The position numbers and the translations under genes are program-made. The notes below the pieces were generated by a model, which had not been told where the DNA came from, made no database searches, and worked only from the letters and a program-made list of their open reading frames with translations. Shown here piece after piece: positions 1 through 8,943 of a stretch of 64,000 nucleotides of DNA. The stretch lies in the NCBI GenBank assembly GCA_019118565.1, contig DWYR01000004.1, forward strand, positions 1-64,000. Reading direction: 5' to 3'. The DNA is from Candidatus Alistipes avicola (GTDB lineage Bacteria; Bacteroidota; Bacteroidia; Bacteroidales; Rikenellaceae). The stretch's first letter is position 1. Every line of letters begins with the position of its first letter.

Positions 1-233
1 TATTCGACGGCACCCTGGGCCATATAGCGCAGAATGGTCGGGTTGGCATACTTGCGCGCACCCGACGAAACCTGCAGGATCACGGGCGACGAACACTCGA
101 CGCAAGCCTGGATGATCGCCTGCATCTGCTCCATGTTGTTGAAGTTAAAAGCGGGAATGGCATAGCCACCTTTGATTGCCTTGGCGAACATATCGCGGGT
201 ATTCACCAAGCCCAATTCCTTGTAAGATACCAT
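1..233 (-). CDS. fba: Class II fructose-1,6-bisphosphate aldolase, N-terminal part (cut by window edge)
   Basis: The first 77 codons are present; the rest lies off the left edge. The aldolase interconverts fructose-1,6-bisphosphate with glyceraldehyde-3-phosphate and dihydroxyacetone phosphate in glycolysis and gluconeogenesis in the cytoplasm. The visible part begins MVSYKELGLVNTRDMF and continues with the family-typical GGYAIPAFNFNNMEQMQA and SPVILQVSSGARKYAN stretches of the zinc-dependent class II enzyme. The zinc ligands and active-site residues fall outside the window. It is transcribed away from the fumarase gene. A distinction from tagatose-bisphosphate aldolase, which has a similar N-terminus, cannot be made from this fragment alone, but the Bacteroidales housekeeping enzyme is the likelier reading. 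Confidence 0.88.
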   Translation of the reverse strand, partial: MVSYKELGLVNTRDMFAKAIKGGYAIPAFNFNNMEQMQAIIQACVECSSPVILQVSSGARKYANPTILRYMAQGAVE

Positions 234-397
234 AAACAAACAGTAGATTTAAAACAATATTTTAAATTATCAATCGTTTCGTTTTCACATTTTATACAAA
301 GCTAAACAATATTTTCCAAAGAACCGCCTCGGTCCGGCATAAAAAACAGATTGACAAAAAAAAGCAGACAAGGACTCTTTTTCTGATTTGTTTTTTG

Positions 398-405
398 TAA
401 ATTTG
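398..405 (+). promoter_or_regulatory. Putative -7 box (TAAATTTG) of the fumarase gene
   Basis: TAAATTTG matches the Bacteroidetes -7 element TAnnTTTG exactly. No good TTTG -33 box is seen at 19-21 nt upstream. The box lies downstream of a possible GTG-type start codon at 388, which argues that translation begins at the ATG at 451. Confidence 0.5.
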
Positions 406-450
406 TCCATATTTGGCAAAATTTCAATTCAAAATAAAGTACTCACAATC

Positions 451-2061
451 ATGTCGGAATTCATCTATCAAGAACCGTTCCCGATCGAAAGGGACAATAC
501 GCAGTATCGACTGCTGACCAAAGACTATGTCAAGGTCGTCGAGTGCGACGGACGCCGCATCCTGAAAATCGACCCGAAAGGACTCGAACTGCTGGCCAAG
601 GAGGCCTACAACGATGTCTCCTTCTACCTGCGCGCCTCCCATCTGGAGAAACTCCGCCAGATCCTCGACGATCCCGAGGCTTCCGACAACGACAAATTCG
701 TCGCCTACACGATGCTGTTGAACCAGGTCGTTGCGGCCGAAGGCGAACTCCCGACCTGCCAGGATACCGGTACGGCCATCTGCATCGGCAAAAAGGGCGA
801 GGATGTCTATACGGGTGTCGATGATGCAGAGTGCATCTCGCGCGGCGTGTACGAGACCTACAAGGAGCGCAACCTGCGCTACTCTCAGGTCGTCCCCTTC
901 TCCATGACCGACGAGAAGAATTCCGGCACCAACCTGCCGGCACAGATCGATCTCTATGCAACCAAAGGCAACGAATACAAATTCCTGTTCATTACCAAAG
1001 GTGGCGGTTCGGGCAACAAGACCTTCCTCTATCAGCAGACCAAGGCTCTGCTGAACGACCGTTCGCTCGAAGAGTTCTTCCGCACCCATATCAAAGACCT
1101 CGGCACGTCGGCCTGTCCTCCCTATCACCTGGCTGTCTGCATCGGCGGTACGTCAGCCGAGATGTGTCTGGCGACCGTCAAAAAGGCATCTGCCGGCTAC
1201 CTGGACGAGCTGCCCACCTCCGGGAACGAGGGTGGCCGCTGTTTCCGCGACCTGGAATGGGAGGAGAAACTCCTCAAGATTTGCCGCGAAAGCGGTATCG
1301 GCGCTCAGTTCGGCGGCAAATACCTCGTTCACGACGTGCGGGTGATCCGCGCACCGCGCCACGCGGCCTCCTGTCCCGTCGGCATCGGCGTAAGCTGCTC
1401 GGCCGACCGCAATATCAAGGCAAAAATCACCGAGGAGGGTATCTTCCTCGAGCAACTGGAGAAAAACCCGGGCCGCTTCCTTCCGAAACAGGCTCCCGGC
1501 ATGGCTCCGGCAGTCGACATCGACTTGGATCAAGGCATGGACAAGGTGTGTGAGATCCTCACCAAATATCCGATCAAGACCCGCCTGAACCTGCGCGGTA
1601 CGCTCATCGTGGCTCGCGACATCGCCCACGCCCGCATCAAACAGATGCTCGACGAAGGCAAACCGATGCCCGAATACTTCAAGAAACACCCTGTTTACTA
1701 TGCAGGTCCGGCCAAGACTCCGAAGGGAATGCCTTCGGGCAGCTTCGGTCCCACGACGGCCGGCCGTATGGACCCCTACGTCGATCTGTTCCAGTCACAC
1801 GGCGGTTCGATGGTGATGGTAGCCAAAGGCAACCGTTCGCAGGAGGTAACCGATGCCTGCAAAAAACACGGCGGTTTCTACCTCGGTTCGATCGGCGGTC
1901 CGGCAGCCATTCTGGCCAAGGATTCGATCAAATCGGTTGAAGTGGTCGACTTCCCCGAACTGGGTATGGAGGCCGTCCGCAAGATCTACGTGGAGAACTT
2001 CCCAGCCTTCATCATCGTCGATGACAAAGGCAACGATTTTTTCGCGGATTTCAAACACTAA
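451..2061 (+). CDS. fum: Class I fumarate hydratase (iron-sulfur fumarase)
   Basis: This 536-residue enzyme hydrates fumarate to malate reversibly, here probably running toward fumarate and succinate in the reductive branch of fermentation. The N-terminal alpha part carries the cluster region with C103 in a CQDTGTA motif, then [20 protein letters not shown] near residue 230 and HAASCPVG near 325. The C-terminal beta part follows with [10 protein letters not shown] and the [22 protein letters not shown] stretch split over residues 440-465. Alpha and beta are fused in one chain, as in E. coli FumA/FumB. The reading frame extends 21 codons upstream, but the -7 box sits inside that extension, so I chose the [10 protein letters not shown] start. 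Oxygen-labile [4Fe-4S] chemistry suits an anaerobe. BatD follows after 47 nt. Confidence 0.95.
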   Translation: MSEFIYQEPFPIERDNTQYRLLTKDYVKVVECDGRRILKIDPKGLELLAKEAYNDVSFYLRASHLEKLRQILDDPEASDNDKFVAYTMLLNQVVAAEGELPTCQDTGTAICIGKKGEDVYTGVDDAECISRGVYETYKERNLRYSQVVPFSMTDEKNSGTNLPAQIDLYATKGNEYKFLFITKGGGSGNKTFLYQQTKALLNDRSLEEFFRTHIKDLGTSACPPYHLAVCIGGTSAEMCLATVKKASAGYLDELPTSGNEGGRCFRDLEWEEKLLKICRESGIGAQFGGKYLVHDVRVIRAPRHAASCPVGIGVSCSADRNIKAKITEEGIFLEQLEKNPGRFLPKQAPGMAPAVDIDLDQGMDKVCEILTKYPIKTRLNLRGTLIVARDIAHARIKQMLDEGKPMPEYFKKHPVYYAGPAKTPKGMPSGSFGPTTAGRMDPYVDLFQSHGGSMVMVAKGNRSQEVTDACKKHGGFYLGSIGGPAAILAKDSIKSVEVVDFPELGMEAVRKIYVENFPAFIIVDDKGNDFFADFKH

Positions 2062-2108
2062 ACGGTTTGATCCTGCCGTTATAGGATCGATAAGGAAACT
2101 GATTTTTA

Positions 2109-3962
2109 ATGAAAGTTTTTTTCTGCAAAGCGACTTTTGCGCTGATTCTTGCAATCTTCGTCGGCTCTGTTGCAAGAGCCGACGAAGTTTCATTCAGTGC
2201 CAACGCCCCGATGATCGTATCGGCCGGAGAGAGTTTCCGCATAGAGTTCTCGCTCAATGCCGAACCCGACGACAATTCGTTCCAAGCCCCGGACTTTACC
2301 GGATTCGACGTATTGGCCGGACCGGCCATCTCGCGAGGCCAATCGATCCAGGTCATCAACGGAGCAATGACCAAAAGCATCAATTACACGATCACCTATG
2401 TGCTTCTTGCACAGCAGAGCGGCAACTTCACCATCGACCGTGCGTCGATCTCCGTCGGTAAAAAAAGTTACTCGACCCAACCGCTGACAATCGAGGTGAC
2501 CGATCAACCTGCACGGCAGACCCCGCAGCCGCAAACTGGATCCACCACATCGTCCGGCCCGGAGATGCAAGCCGAAGCTCAGGAACGTATCGGTAAGGAT
2601 GATTTAATGCTACGTCTGAGCGTCTCCAAACAATCGGTCTACAAAGGAGAACCTCTACTGGCAACCTTCAAACTCTACCGCCGGGTTCCGATCGTCGGTT
2701 TCGAGGAGATCAAATTCCCCTCGTTCAACGGATTCTGGACGCAGGACATCGACGTCTCGAATGCCCAGTGGCAGCGCGAGACCTTGAACGGAAAGGTCTA
2801 TGAATCGACCGTAGTCAAGGAGTGCCTGCTCTATCCCCAGCAGGCCGGAACGCTTGTGATCGACCCGGCCTCGATTACGGCCATTGCCCAGATCGTCGTA
2901 CAGAACGCCCGTCTGGCCGACCCCTTCTTCGGAGGCGGCCATGAAGTATACAACGTACGTCGTAAATTACAAACCCCTCGGGTAAACATCCAGGTCAAGG
3001 AGCTGCCCGCGGGTGCTCCGAGCAGTTTCACGGGAGCCGTCGGCCGATTCTCGATGGAAAGTTCCGTCTCGTCCGACCAACTGGCCGCCAACTCAGCCGG
3101 GACCTTCACGGTAAAGATCACCGGAACGGGTAACCTTCCCTTTATCCAGGCCCCTCGTCTGACATTGCCCAACTCCTTCGAGCAGTACAACGTCAAGACA
3201 ACCGAATCGCTACGGAACTCCGTTAACGGGACAACCGGGTATCGCCAGTTCGAATACCCCTTCATTGCACGCGCCGACGGAGAGTATCGCATTGACTCGA
3301 TCCTGTTTACCTACTTCAACCCGGCACGGAAGGAGTATGTCACCCTCACCTCCCCAACCTATCGACTCGAGATCACCCCGGATCAAAGTGGAGGCGAAAG
3401 TTACACGGCGAACCGTCGACTCTCCAAAGAGGATGTAGAGATGCTTTGCGAGGATATTCGGTTCATCCGACTGAACAATCCCCGACTCCACACCCAGCGC
3501 GAGCCGCTACTCTTCAGTGGACTCTACTTCGGACTGCTCGGCGTAATCCTCATTGTTTTCGCAGGAACTTATATCGCCCTGCGAAAACAGATTCGCGACA
3601 GCCAGAACGCTGCGCTGATTCGGGGCCGTCGGGCCAATAAGGTCGCCATCCAACGCTTCCGCGTGGCCAAGACCTATATGGAACAGCAGAACCAGCACGC
3701 CTTCTATGAAGAGATGTTGCGGGCACTGTGGGGATACATGAGCGACAAGCTGAACATCCCGGTAGCCAACCTGACCAAAGAGAACGTACGGGAAGAGCTT
3801 TTCAAGCGGGGAGACCTGACAAACGAGGCACAACTCTTCTCCGATCTGATCTCCCGTTGCGATGAGGCGCAATATTCGCCGGTCGCTTCAGCCCGGATGA
3901 GCGATGTATACCAAGAGGGACTCGACCTGATCTCCCGCATCGAATCCACCATCAAACGTTGA
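2109..3962 (+). CDS. batD: BatD, aerotolerance-associated membrane protein
   Basis: A 617-residue protein with a signal peptide (residues 1-24, ending SVARA), a long beta-rich periplasmic part, one membrane segment at about 469-492 and a cytoplasmic C-terminal helical domain. The opening VSFSANAPMIVSAGESFRIEFSLNA and QSGNFTIDRASISVGKK are typical of the BatD family (shown split here by residue ranges 27-50 and 105-120). Bat proteins were first linked to oxygen tolerance in Bacteroides fragilis; their biochemical action is unknown. In other Bacteroidales batD sits directly behind batA-batB-batC. Here it is with batE next to recR, about 19 kb from the batA/batB genes. The next gene starts 5 nt after the stop, so the pair is co-transcribed. 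Confidence 0.9.
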   Translation: MKVFFCKATFALILAIFVGSVARADEVSFSANAPMIVSAGESFRIEFSLNAEPDDNSFQAPDFTGFDVLAGPAISRGQSIQVINGAMTKSINYTITYVLLAQQSGNFTIDRASISVGKKSYSTQPLTIEVTDQPARQTPQPQTGSTTSSGPEMQAEAQERIGKDDLMLRLSVSKQSVYKGEPLLATFKLYRRVPIVGFEEIKFPSFNGFWTQDIDVSNAQWQRETLNGKVYESTVVKECLLYPQQAGTLVIDPASITAIAQIVVQNARLADPFFGGGHEVYNVRRKLQTPRVNIQVKELPAGAPSSFTGAVGRFSMESSVSSDQLAANSAGTFTVKITGTGNLPFIQAPRLTLPNSFEQYNVKTTESLRNSVNGTTGYRQFEYPFIARADGEYRIDSILFTYFNPARKEYVTLTSPTYRLEITPDQSGGESYTANRRLSKEDVEMLCEDIRFIRLNNPRLHTQREPLLFSGLYFGLLGVILIVFAGTYIALRKQIRDSQNAALIRGRRANKVAIQRFRVAKTYMEQQNQHAFYEEMLRALWGYMSDKLNIPVANLTKENVREELFKRGDLTNEAQLFSDLISRCDEAQYSPVASARMSDVYQEGLDLISRIESTIKR

Positions 3963-3967
3963 GAGCC

Positions 3968-4801
3968 ATGAAACGATATATCATTCTGATTGTTCTTGCC
4001 TTATGGGGCATCACGGCATGGGGGCAACCCGTTCAAAAGGCCGATACGACAGCCGTCGCAACCGCTGAGATTGCAGAACAAACGGCATCGGATGTAACAA
4101 ACCTTGCCCCCGAACGTCTGTGGGAACAGGCCAACACGGCCTATATCAACAACGACTTCCGCACGGCTATACAGCTCTACGAGGAGCTGCTTGCCGATGG
4201 ATACGTCTCCTCGAAACTCTATTTTAATCTGGGCAATGCTTACTTCAAAGAGCATCGAGTCGGAGAAGCCATCCTGAATTACCATCGGGCTCTTCGTCTC
4301 AATCCGGGCAACGAAGACATACAATACAACCTTCGTGTAGCCGAGAAAAATACAAAAGACAACATCGAGGCCATTCCCGAATTCTTCGTCAAAAGTTGGA
4401 TGCGCAGCATACGTCACCTGATGAGCGGCAATGCCTGGACACTCCTCTCGCTGGTGGTATTGGTTCTGATGCTCGGATCGGTCCTCTTCTACCTGCTTTC
4501 GCGCCGACTCATCTGGCGGAAAGTAGGATTCTACGGTACGGTAGTCATGCTCCTGCTGTTGATTCTGACCACCTCGTTCGCAGCAGCCGACCGACGCGAG
4601 ACGATCGCCCGCAGTTCAGCCATCATCATGCGCGAGGCTGTCGCCATCAAGAGCTCTCCCGACCCGTCGGCCTCCGATCTGTTCATCCTGCACGAAGGCA
4701 CGATGGTCGAGATCTCGAACCGGCTGGACAACTGGTGCGAGATAACCATCGCCGACGGCAAGAAGGGATGGATGGAATGTGCCAAACTCGAAACAATCTG
4801 A
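3968..4801 (+). CDS. batE: BatE-like TPR and SH3-domain membrane protein
   Basis: A 277-residue protein with a signal peptide (1-19), tetratricopeptide repeats at about 50-130 (LYFNLGNAYFKEHRVGEAIL, ALRLNPGNEDIQYNLRVAE), two membrane helices at about 155-178 and 186-206, and a C-terminal bacterial SH3 domain from about 215 to the end. This layout is that of BatE. The TPR part should lie in the periplasm and bind partner proteins, probably other Bat subunits. The ATG at 3968 is chosen over a TTG at 3959 that would overlap the batD stop codon. Function is inferred from family and from the batD neighbour. Confidence 0.85.
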   Translation: MKRYIILIVLALWGITAWGQPVQKADTTAVATAEIAEQTASDVTNLAPERLWEQANTAYINNDFRTAIQLYEELLADGYVSSKLYFNLGNAYFKEHRVGEAILNYHRALRLNPGNEDIQYNLRVAEKNTKDNIEAIPEFFVKSWMRSIRHLMSGNAWTLLSLVVLVLMLGSVLFYLLSRRLIWRKVGFYGTVVMLLLLILTTSFAAADRRETIARSSAIIMREAVAIKSSPDPSASDLFILHEGTMVEISNRLDNWCEITIADGKKGWMECAKLETI

Positions 4802-4829
4802 TCATCCGCTCTAACTACACCGAAACACC

Positions 4830-5426
4830 GTGTCGAAACTTCTTCAAGACGTTACCGGCGAACTGTCGAAACTTCCGGGCATCGGACGCCGTACAGCACT
4901 CCGGCTCGCACTTCATCTGCTCCGAATGGAACCGGAATCGGTCAGTGAAATGACCCGCAGCATCGACCGCTTCCGCCAGGATATCAAACACTGCCAATAC
5001 TGCAACAACCTCTCCGACGAGGAGATCTGCCCGATCTGCGCCAATCCCGAGCGGGATCACTCGACTGTTTGTGTCGTGGAGCAGGTAGCCGACGTACTCT
5101 CGATCGAGAATACCCGGCAATATCGGGGATTATACCACGTGTTGGGAGGTGTTATCTCTCCGATGCAGGGAATCGCTCCGTCTGATCTGAAAATCGACCT
5201 GCTGATGGATCGGATCGCACAGGGAGGAGTCAAGGAGGTGATTCTGGCCATTTCGACCTCGGTAGAGGGCGAGACAACGCTCTTTTATCTGTTGAACCGG
5301 TTGCGACAATACCCCCAAGTCAAGGTTACCTCGATCGCCCGGGGCATCGGGTTCGGCGACGAGTTGGAGTATGTGGACGAACTGACCATCACCCATGCCC
5401 TGATGAACCGCCGGGAGATCGAATAA
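4830..5426 (+). CDS. recR: Recombination mediator RecR
   Basis: RecR works with RecO (and RecF) to load RecA on single-stranded DNA at gaps. The 198-residue chain has the normal length and order: helix-hairpin-helix LPGIGRRTALRLALHLL (15-31), a zinc finger with C55, C58, C67 and C70, then a Toprim domain from about 80 to 175 (VVEQVADVLSIENT, GVKEVILAISTSVEGETT). The start is a GTG; an in-frame TAA at 4812 rules out any earlier start. It lies 28 nt behind the batE-like gene and may be in the same transcript. A perfect hairpin follows the stop. Confidence 0.95.
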   Translation: MSKLLQDVTGELSKLPGIGRRTALRLALHLLRMEPESVSEMTRSIDRFRQDIKHCQYCNNLSDEEICPICANPERDHSTVCVVEQVADVLSIENTRQYRGLYHVLGGVISPMQGIAPSDLKIDLLMDRIAQGGVKEVILAISTSVEGETTLFYLLNRLRQYPQVKVTSIARGIGFGDELEYVDELTITHALMNRREIE

Positions 5427-5433
5427 CAAACCA

Positions 5434-5470
5434 ATAGAAAAAGCCCTCGAAAATCGAGGGCTTTTTCTAT
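5434..5470. terminator. Bidirectional terminator between recR and dxs
   Basis: A perfect 17-bp stem (ATAGAAAAAGCCCTCGA and its complement) around an AAA loop. A-runs on one side and T-runs on the other let it serve both converging genes. The TAG stop codon of dxs (5467-5469) is inside the stem. Confidence 0.9.
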
Positions 5471-7362
5471 TTCTTTATTTCGGAATAAAAACTCTTCAAT
5501 GCCTGACAGATCGACTCCCGATCAAACCCGGCAAGGGACTGCAACTGGGGAACCGAACCATGTTCGATAAATCGGTCGGGAATTCCGAGCGATTTAACCC
5601 GGACAGAGTACCCATTATCGCTGAAGAAGGCCGCAACAGCCTCTCCGACTCCACCGCGCACGGCTCCATCCTCGACCGTAACCACCCGTTTGAAATTACG
5701 TCCGACTTCGTGCAGCAACTCCTCGTCGAGCGGTTTGGCGAACAAAAGGTCGTAATGAGCCGGATTCGCCCCCTCCGCCACGAGTTGTGCAACCGCCTCC
5801 GCAGCCCGATTACCGGCCGTTCCGATCGACAGCACGGCGACCTCCTCTCCGGCTCGCAATCGGCGGCCTCGGCCAATCTCCAGGGCAACGAAAGGCTCCT
5901 CCCGCCAGGCAACCCCCTCTCCGTTTCCGCGCGGATAGCGGATTACAAAGGGATGATCAGCCTGCAGGGCCGTATACATCAGATTGCGCAAATCACGCTC
6001 ATTCATCGGCGCGGCAATCGTCAGATTGGGCACCGTACTGAAATAGGCCAGATCGAATGCTCCGTGGTGGGTGGCACCATCTTCACCGACCAGACCGGCC
6101 CGGTCCAGACAAAGCACGACTGGCAACCGCTGGATCGCCACATCGTGGATCACATTGTCATAGGCACGTTGCATGAAACTCGAGTAGATGTTGCAGAACG
6201 GACGCAGTCCGGCTGCTGCCAATCCTGCCGAGAAGGTTACGGCATGCCCTTCGGCAATACCCACGTCGAAACAGCGGTCGGGCATCTCGCGCATCATAAG
6301 ATCCATCGAACAGCCGGAAGGCATGGCCGGGGTAATTCCCACAATCCGCTCATCCCGACGCGCCAGATCGAGCAGCGTCTGCCCGAATACATCCTGGTAG
6401 CGGGCAACGGTCGTCTTGCTCAACAACCGTTCGCCGGTTTCTGGGTTGAACTTTCCGGGAGCGTGCCATACCGACTTGTTACACTCGGCCGGTTTGTATC
6501 CTTTGCCCTTCACGGTCATTACGTGCAACAGTTTGGCCCCTTCGATACGGCGCATGGCCGTCAATACCCGCACCAGCTCGGTCAGGTTATGTCCATCGAT
6601 CGGACCGAAGTAGCGGAAATTGAGGCTCTCGAAGAAGTTGCTGTTGCGCAGAATTCCCTGCTTGACCGCGTTGCCCATCTTCTGACAAAGCCGCAACAGA
6701 TGCGGAGTGCGGGAGGACATCACGCGCCACAGCCGGCGTTTGACGGCATTGTAGTGCATCGAGGTGGAGATCCGGAGCAGGTAGTTTTTCAGTGCCCCGG
6801 TAGCCTGGTCGATGGCCATGTTGTTATCGTTCAGAATAACCAGCAGGTCGGTCTGTTTGCTGGCTCCGGCATTGTTCAACCCCTCGAAAGCCAGTCCGCC
6901 CGTCATGGCTCCATCGCCGATGACGGCAACTACTTTGCGATGTTCCCCCTTGATTTCGGCCGCCTTCGCCATACCGAACGCCGCCGAAATCGACACCGAG
7001 GCATGCCCGCCGCCGAAAGCGTCATACCCGCTTTCGCACATACGAGGGAACCCACTGACACCATTCAACTTACGGTTTGTCCGGAAGGCCTCCCGACGCC
7101 CCGTAATGATCTTATGGGCATAGGTCTGATGCCCCACGTCCCAAACAATCTTATCCTCAGGAGTATTATAGACATAGTGAAGAGCAGCAGCCAGTTCGAC
7201 CGCCCCCAGACTCGATGCCAGGTGCCCGGGATTGGCGGCACACTGTTCGATGATATATTGACGCAACTCGTCGCAATACTGACGAAGTTCCACCCCCGAT
7301 AACCGTTTCAGGTCGGCCGGGGAATCGATCCGATTCAGAAGTGTATATTCCAAATGTTTCAT
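5467..7362 (-). CDS. dxs: 1-deoxy-D-xylulose-5-phosphate synthase
   Basis: Dxs joins pyruvate and glyceraldehyde-3-phosphate to make DXP, the first step of the MEP isoprenoid pathway and the source of the thiazole carbons of thiamin. The 631-residue chain shows the thiamin-diphosphate motif GDGAMTGG (149-156) through LNDNNMAID (177-185), H47, GHQTYAHK, and the transketolase middle domain with IAEGHAVTFSAGL and QRAYDNVIHDVAIQRLPV. The frame extends 17 codons upstream, but a -7 box lies inside that stretch, so the ATG giving MKHLEYTLLN is used. The enzyme needs thiamin diphosphate made by the thi operon at 41-47 kb. Its promoter region carries a tandem duplication. Confidence 0.96.
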   Translation of the reverse strand: MKHLEYTLLNRIDSPADLKRLSGVELRQYCDELRQYIIEQCAANPGHLASSLGAVELAAALHYVYNTPEDKIVWDVGHQTYAHKIITGRREAFRTNRKLNGVSGFPRMCESGYDAFGGGHASVSISAAFGMAKAAEIKGEHRKVVAVIGDGAMTGGLAFEGLNNAGASKQTDLLVILNDNNMAIDQATGALKNYLLRISTSMHYNAVKRRLWRVMSSRTPHLLRLCQKMGNAVKQGILRNSNFFESLNFRYFGPIDGHNLTELVRVLTAMRRIEGAKLLHVMTVKGKGYKPAECNKSVWHAPGKFNPETGERLLSKTTVARYQDVFGQTLLDLARRDERIVGITPAMPSGCSMDLMMREMPDRCFDVGIAEGHAVTFSAGLAAAGLRPFCNIYSSFMQRAYDNVIHDVAIQRLPVVLCLDRAGLVGEDGATHHGAFDLAYFSTVPNLTIAAPMNERDLRNLMYTALQADHPFVIRYPRGNGEGVAWREEPFVALEIGRGRRLRAGEEVAVLSIGTAGNRAAEAVAQLVAEGANPAHYDLLFAKPLDEELLHEVGRNFKRVVTVEDGAVRGGVGEAVAAFFSDNGYSVRVKSLGIPDRFIEHGSVPQLQSLAGFDRESICQALKSFYSEIKK

Positions 7363-7369
7363 GGGAACA

Positions 7370-7377
7370 CAAAGATA
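7370..7377 (-). promoter_or_regulatory. -7 box of dxs, very close to the start codon
   Basis: Read on the minus strand this is TATCTTTG, an exact TAnnTTTG box, ending 7 nt before the dxs ATG. With the box-to-start distance seen at rnpB, the mRNA would have a leader of about 0-2 nt. Confidence 0.6.
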
Positions 7378-7522
7378 GTGAAAGCCGAACGGCAAATGCA
7401 AACTTGTTTGCAAATTTGTCCGAGGCGCATCCTATTTTCCGTAAAGATACGGAAAAGCCGAGAAACAAACGCAAACTCGTTTGCAAATTTGTCCAAGGCA
7501 CATCCGATCTTCTACAAAGATA
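7378..7522 (-). repeat. Two tandem copies of a ~72-bp promoter-bearing repeat upstream of dxs
   Basis: Copies at 7381-7449 and 7454-7522 align without gaps over 69 bp with about 13-15 differences. Each holds the inverted repeat GCAAAC-NN-GTTTGC, an AAATTTGTCC block and an AAAGATA end, which on the minus strand is a TATCTTTG-like -7 box (exact at 7515-7522, one mismatch at 7442-7449). Together with the proximal box at 7370-7377 this gives three -7-like boxes about 72 bp apart. Confidence 0.75.
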
Positions 7523-7586
7523 GGTCGTCGGTACTGCATTTCCCCAAATTTTTCTTATCTTCGCGTAACTAAACCCTGATCCGAAA

Positions 7587-8294
7587 ATGAAATACAAACG
7601 AATACTTCTGAAACTTAGCGGAGAATCCCTGCAAGGTCCTCAAAAATACGGCATTTCGACCGAAGTGCTCGACTCCTACGCCCGGCAGATTAAAGAGGCG
7701 CTCCAGACGGGCGTGCAGATCGGCATCGTCATCGGCGGAGGAAACATCTTCCGGGGGCTGCAGGGTGCCCGTAAAGGATTCGACCGCGTCAAGGGAGACC
7801 AGATGGGCATGCTCGCCACGATCATCAACTCGCTGGCCCTGCAGTCGGCGCTCGAGGATAACGACGTAAAGGCCAAAGTCCTCACCTCGATCCGGATGGA
7901 GCCCATCGGCGAATACTACTCGAAGGCAAAGGCGCTCGAATACCTCGAAGCGGGTTACGTAGTCATCATCGGCGGCGGAACGTCGAATCCCTACTTTACG
8001 ACCGACTCGGCATCGGCCTTGCGCGGCATCGAGATCGAAGCGGATGTCATGCTCAAGGGCACACGCGTGAACGGCATCTATACGGCCGATCCGGAGAAAG
8101 ACCCGACAGCTGTAAAGTTCGACGAAATTACCTTCGAGGAGGTTTATCAGCGCAATCTGAAGATCATGGACATGACCGCCTTCACGCTCTGCCGCGAAAA
8201 CGGCCTGCAAGTGATCGTCTTCGATATGGATACTCCCGGGAATCTGGGAAAAGTTTTGGCCGGCGAACAGATCGGCACTCTTGTCAAACTGTAA
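7587..8294 (+). CDS. pyrH: UMP kinase
   Basis: PyrH phosphorylates UMP to UDP in pyrimidine nucleotide synthesis; the bacterial enzyme is a hexamer of the amino-acid-kinase fold regulated by GTP and UTP. The 235-residue chain has the family signatures: LKLSGESLQG near the N-terminus, IGIVIGGGNIFRG (45-57), the UMP-binding DQMGMLATIINSLAL (72-86), IGGGTSNPYFTTDSA and DPTAVKFDEITFEEV. It is followed after 12 nt by a TlpA-like gene and then frr. pyrH and frr are neighbours in many bacteria; here a thioredoxin gene sits between them. A box resembling TATCTTCG lies 24 nt upstream. Confidence 0.96.
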   Translation: MKYKRILLKLSGESLQGPQKYGISTEVLDSYARQIKEALQTGVQIGIVIGGGNIFRGLQGARKGFDRVKGDQMGMLATIINSLALQSALEDNDVKAKVLTSIRMEPIGEYYSKAKALEYLEAGYVVIIGGGTSNPYFTTDSASALRGIEIEADVMLKGTRVNGIYTADPEKDPTAVKFDEITFEEVYQRNLKIMDMTAFTLCRENGLQVIVFDMDTPGNLGKVLAGEQIGTLVKL

Positions 8295-8306
8295 AAACTA
8301 CCGACT

Positions 8307-8930
8307 ATGACCGCTACACGTAAAAAAGCAAACAACAAACGACTGCTCATACTCGTACTGCTGCTGATTGTCGTTATCGCCCTCATGTGGTTCCTGCCGA
8401 GTCCCGATGCGACACAGCCGAACAACGATCCGACGGCTACGACGGAACAGACAGCCGAGGAGGAGACCGATGAAAACACGACCCTTGTCAAGGTCGGCGA
8501 CAAAGCTCCCGACTTCCGGGTCGAGATGTTCGACGGCACGACCTTCACACTCGCCAGCCTCGAGGGGAAAGTCGTTCTGCTCAACTTCTGGGCAACGTGG
8601 TGCCCACCCTGCCGCGACGAACTCTCTCGCGTTCAGAAGGATGTAATCGACCGCTTTGTCCGTCCGGACGGAGACTTCGTCTTCCTGCCTATTTCTCGTG
8701 GTGAGGCCCGCGAGACAGTTGCTGCATTCCGCGAGAAGATGGGGTATACTTTCCCGATGGGTCTTGACCCCGAGCAGCAGATCTACAAGCTCTACGCAAG
8801 CAACTACATTCCCCGTAACTTCCTGATCGGCCGCGACGGCAAGGTAATCGCCCTGACGGTCGGTTATGACGAGGAGGAGTTCAACCAGTTCCTCGAAACG
8901 ATCGCGGCACAACTCAAATCGGACAACTAA
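8307..8930 (+). CDS. Membrane-anchored TlpA/ResA-like thioredoxin
   Basis: A 207-residue protein with a single N-terminal membrane anchor (about 12-30), an acidic Thr/Glu-rich linker (35-58) and an AhpC-TSA/TlpA thioredoxin domain from about 62. The active site is FWATWCPPCRDE with C99 and C102. Such proteins face the periplasm and reduce or exchange thiols on exported proteins, for example in cytochrome maturation. No cytochrome-maturation gene is adjacent, so the substrate is unknown. The C-terminal FLIGRDGKVIALTVGYDEEE matches the family. It lies between pyrH and frr with short gaps and is probably co-transcribed with both. Confidence 0.88.
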   Translation: MTATRKKANNKRLLILVLLLIVVIALMWFLPSPDATQPNNDPTATTEQTAEEETDENTTLVKVGDKAPDFRVEMFDGTTFTLASLEGKVVLLNFWATWCPPCRDELSRVQKDVIDRFVRPDGDFVFLPISRGEARETVAAFREKMGYTFPMGLDPEQQIYKLYASNYIPRNFLIGRDGKVIALTVGYDEEEFNQFLETIAAQLKSDN

Positions 8931-8943
8931 AAACAACCGACAT

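Noticed and set aside
5560..7302. 580-codon open frame on the plus strand opposite dxs
   Set aside because: It mirrors a certain dxs gene, has no recognisable domain, and arises from the GC-rich codon pattern of the real gene.
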